DNA of 5,456 nt from an uncultured Akkermansia sp. (lineage in GTDB: Bacteria > Verrucomicrobiota > Verrucomicrobiia > Verrucomicrobiales > Akkermansiaceae). The notes under the pieces were generated by a model. The model worked only from the letters and a program-made list of their open reading frames with translations. It made no database searches and had not been told where the DNA came from. The stretch spans positions 1 through 5,456 of the forward strand of contig CAJGCY010000162.1 of the NCBI GenBank assembly GCA_904501955.1. Direction: 5' to 3'. Shown here one piece after another: positions 4,937 through 5,456 of the stretch (its first letter is position 1; each line of letters opens with the position of its first letter). A program made the translations under genes and the position numbers.

Positions 4937-5273
4937 GTGTGGGGGCGTATTTTGGGTGTTTGCTTCATTTTGAGCCACGCTTTATGCCACCCCTCCGGGG
5001 TTCGCATTTATTTTTTTGGGGGCGGTTCCCGGGGTTTGGGGCTTCGAGTCTGCGCTTTCTACGCCCTCACAGGCCGCCCCTTGCGGGGCTCCCGTCTTCG
5101 CGTCTCGCTTCACTCGCTTGCTACGCCGTGGCAGGCCACCGCCGGGCTATTTTATAGCGCCCCTCCGGGCTCAAATCTAGGCTCCCGTCTTCGCTGCTGC
5201 GCAGCTACGCCGTGGCAGGCGCTAACGCTCGCAAAATTCCCCCACCATCACCCCTTCAACTTCCGATTTATCG
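4937..5273 (+). repeat. Intergenic hairpin-rich repeat, copy B
   Basis: This is a direct repeat of copy A (155-415), anchored by the shared blocks at 4974-5009, 5136-5169 and 5178-5212 and by TTCCGATTTATCG at 5261-5273. It is longer than A because of an extra segment at about 5035-5135. That segment includes a second version of the module CTCCCGTCTTCG-variable-CTACGCCGTGGCAGGC (about 5088-5136, then again about 5181-5220). Hairpins include GCCCC-TTGC-GGGGC at 5076-5089 and the palindrome GCTGCGCAGC at 5196-5205. No transposase or convincing gene lies within it. Frames reading through it encode Arg/Pro/Leu/Ser-rich strings typical of GC-rich repeats. Confidence 0.8.
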
Positions 5274-5292
5274 CGCTAAGCCGGGTGAGGCG

Positions 5293-5314
5293 TTTGTAAC
5301 ACTTTTGTAACACT
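5293..5314 (+). repeat. Tandem 11-bp direct repeat upstream of a promoter
   Basis: TTTGTAACACT occurs twice in a row (5293-5303 and 5304-5314), followed by TTT. The 11-bp period is about one helical turn, so the copies face the same side of the DNA. They sit just upstream of the predicted -35 of the next gene, a common place for activator binding. No regulator is identified. Confidence 0.5.
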
Positions 5315-5321
5315 TTTCTGC

Positions 5322-5350
5322 TCGTCAAGGCGGGAGAATTGTGGTATAAG
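5322..5350 (+). promoter_or_regulatory. Predicted promoter of the gene at 5391
   Basis: TCGTCA (5322-5327) and TATAAG (5345-5350) are 17 bases apart. They match four and five of six consensus positions. The following leader of about 35 nt (TTTTAACCCCGAAACACACATAT at its end, quoted in part: AACCCCGAAACACACATAT) is A/C-rich without a Shine-Dalgarno, like the leaders of the PEP-CTERM genes. Confidence 0.55.
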
Positions 5351-5390
5351 AACAGCGTAACGAGAAATTTTAACCCCGAAACACACATAT

Positions 5391-5456
5391 ATGGCTATAC
5401 ATATTCAAATGAGTGAAGAAGCGGAGTCTCAGCTGAAGAGGGCATCCTTGCGCAAC
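5391..5456 (+). CDS. N-terminus of an unidentified protein, cut by the window end
   Basis: Only the first 22 codons are present (MAIHIQMSEEAE..., ending ...KRASLRN), with the frame open at the edge. The segment is polar, charged and probably helical, with no signal peptide in the visible part. A membrane segment could follow but cannot be seen. I do not recognise the family. The promoter-like sequence upstream and the lack of stops support a real gene. The ATG at 5409 (residue 7) is an alternative start, and neither start has a Shine-Dalgarno. Confidence 0.55.
   Translation, partial: MAIHIQMSEEAESQLKRASLRN

Noticed and set aside
155..5273. CRISPR array or tRNA/rRNA gene in the repeat-rich stretches
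   Set aside because: The repeats are long, few and irregularly spaced, with no regular repeat-spacer pattern. No tRNA cloverleaf or rRNA sequence was recognised.
4889..5299. Plus-strand open frame through repeat copy B
   Set aside because: Similar Arg/Pro/Leu/Ser strings (such as IAPLRGSNLGSRLRCCAAT-type sequence) arise in copy A in a different context. The shared feature is the DNA repeat, not a protein.

Overview
The window looks like part of a Verrucomicrobiota chromosome, most likely Akkermansia or a close relative. Two small secreted proteins end in a PEP-CTERM-type tail (VPEPATATLSLLALAGLA followed by RRRRK), a pattern I associate with that group. The largest gene encodes a secreted clan GH-D-like glycosidase, which fits a glycan or mucin degrader. 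None of the starts has a good Shine-Dalgarno sequence. The species assignment is inference.

Layout. Positions 1-415 are non-coding and built from GC-rich, hairpin-rich repeats: an inverted partial copy at 1-82 and a direct copy (A) at about 155-415. A strong rho-independent terminator (431-463) follows, serving the minus-strand gene 498-3044, a secreted 848-residue GH36/raffinose-synthase-like glycoside hydrolase. A second terminator (3137-3171) separates it from a minus-strand PEP-CTERM gene (3193-3867). A 369-bp divergent control region (3868-4236) lies between that gene and a second, plus-strand PEP-CTERM gene (4237-4866), which ends in a hairpin (4893-4927). Repeat copy B follows (about 4937-5273). 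Then come tandem 11-bp boxes, a promoter-like sequence, and the first 22 codons of a plus-strand gene that runs off the window.

The most striking signal is the divergent control region. Each PEP-CTERM gene has a near-identical 19-bp palindrome (AGCGTATTTSAAATACGCT) filling the space between its predicted -35 and -10 hexamers, 97-98 nt from its start codon. Each also shares two leader blocks (CGCGCGAGG and CATAAACACTT...ATTAACA) at matched distances. The two halves are mirror images. With the shared signal peptides and sorting tails, this suggests a co-regulated surface-protein family in which promoter, leader, signal peptide and C-terminal tag stay constant while the exported core varies.

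The glycosidase and the PEP-CTERM proteins may both work at the cell envelope in glycan capture or breakdown. The terminator between them argues for separate transcripts, and the functional link is only an inference. Direct repeats A and B flank the three complete genes and could support recombination.
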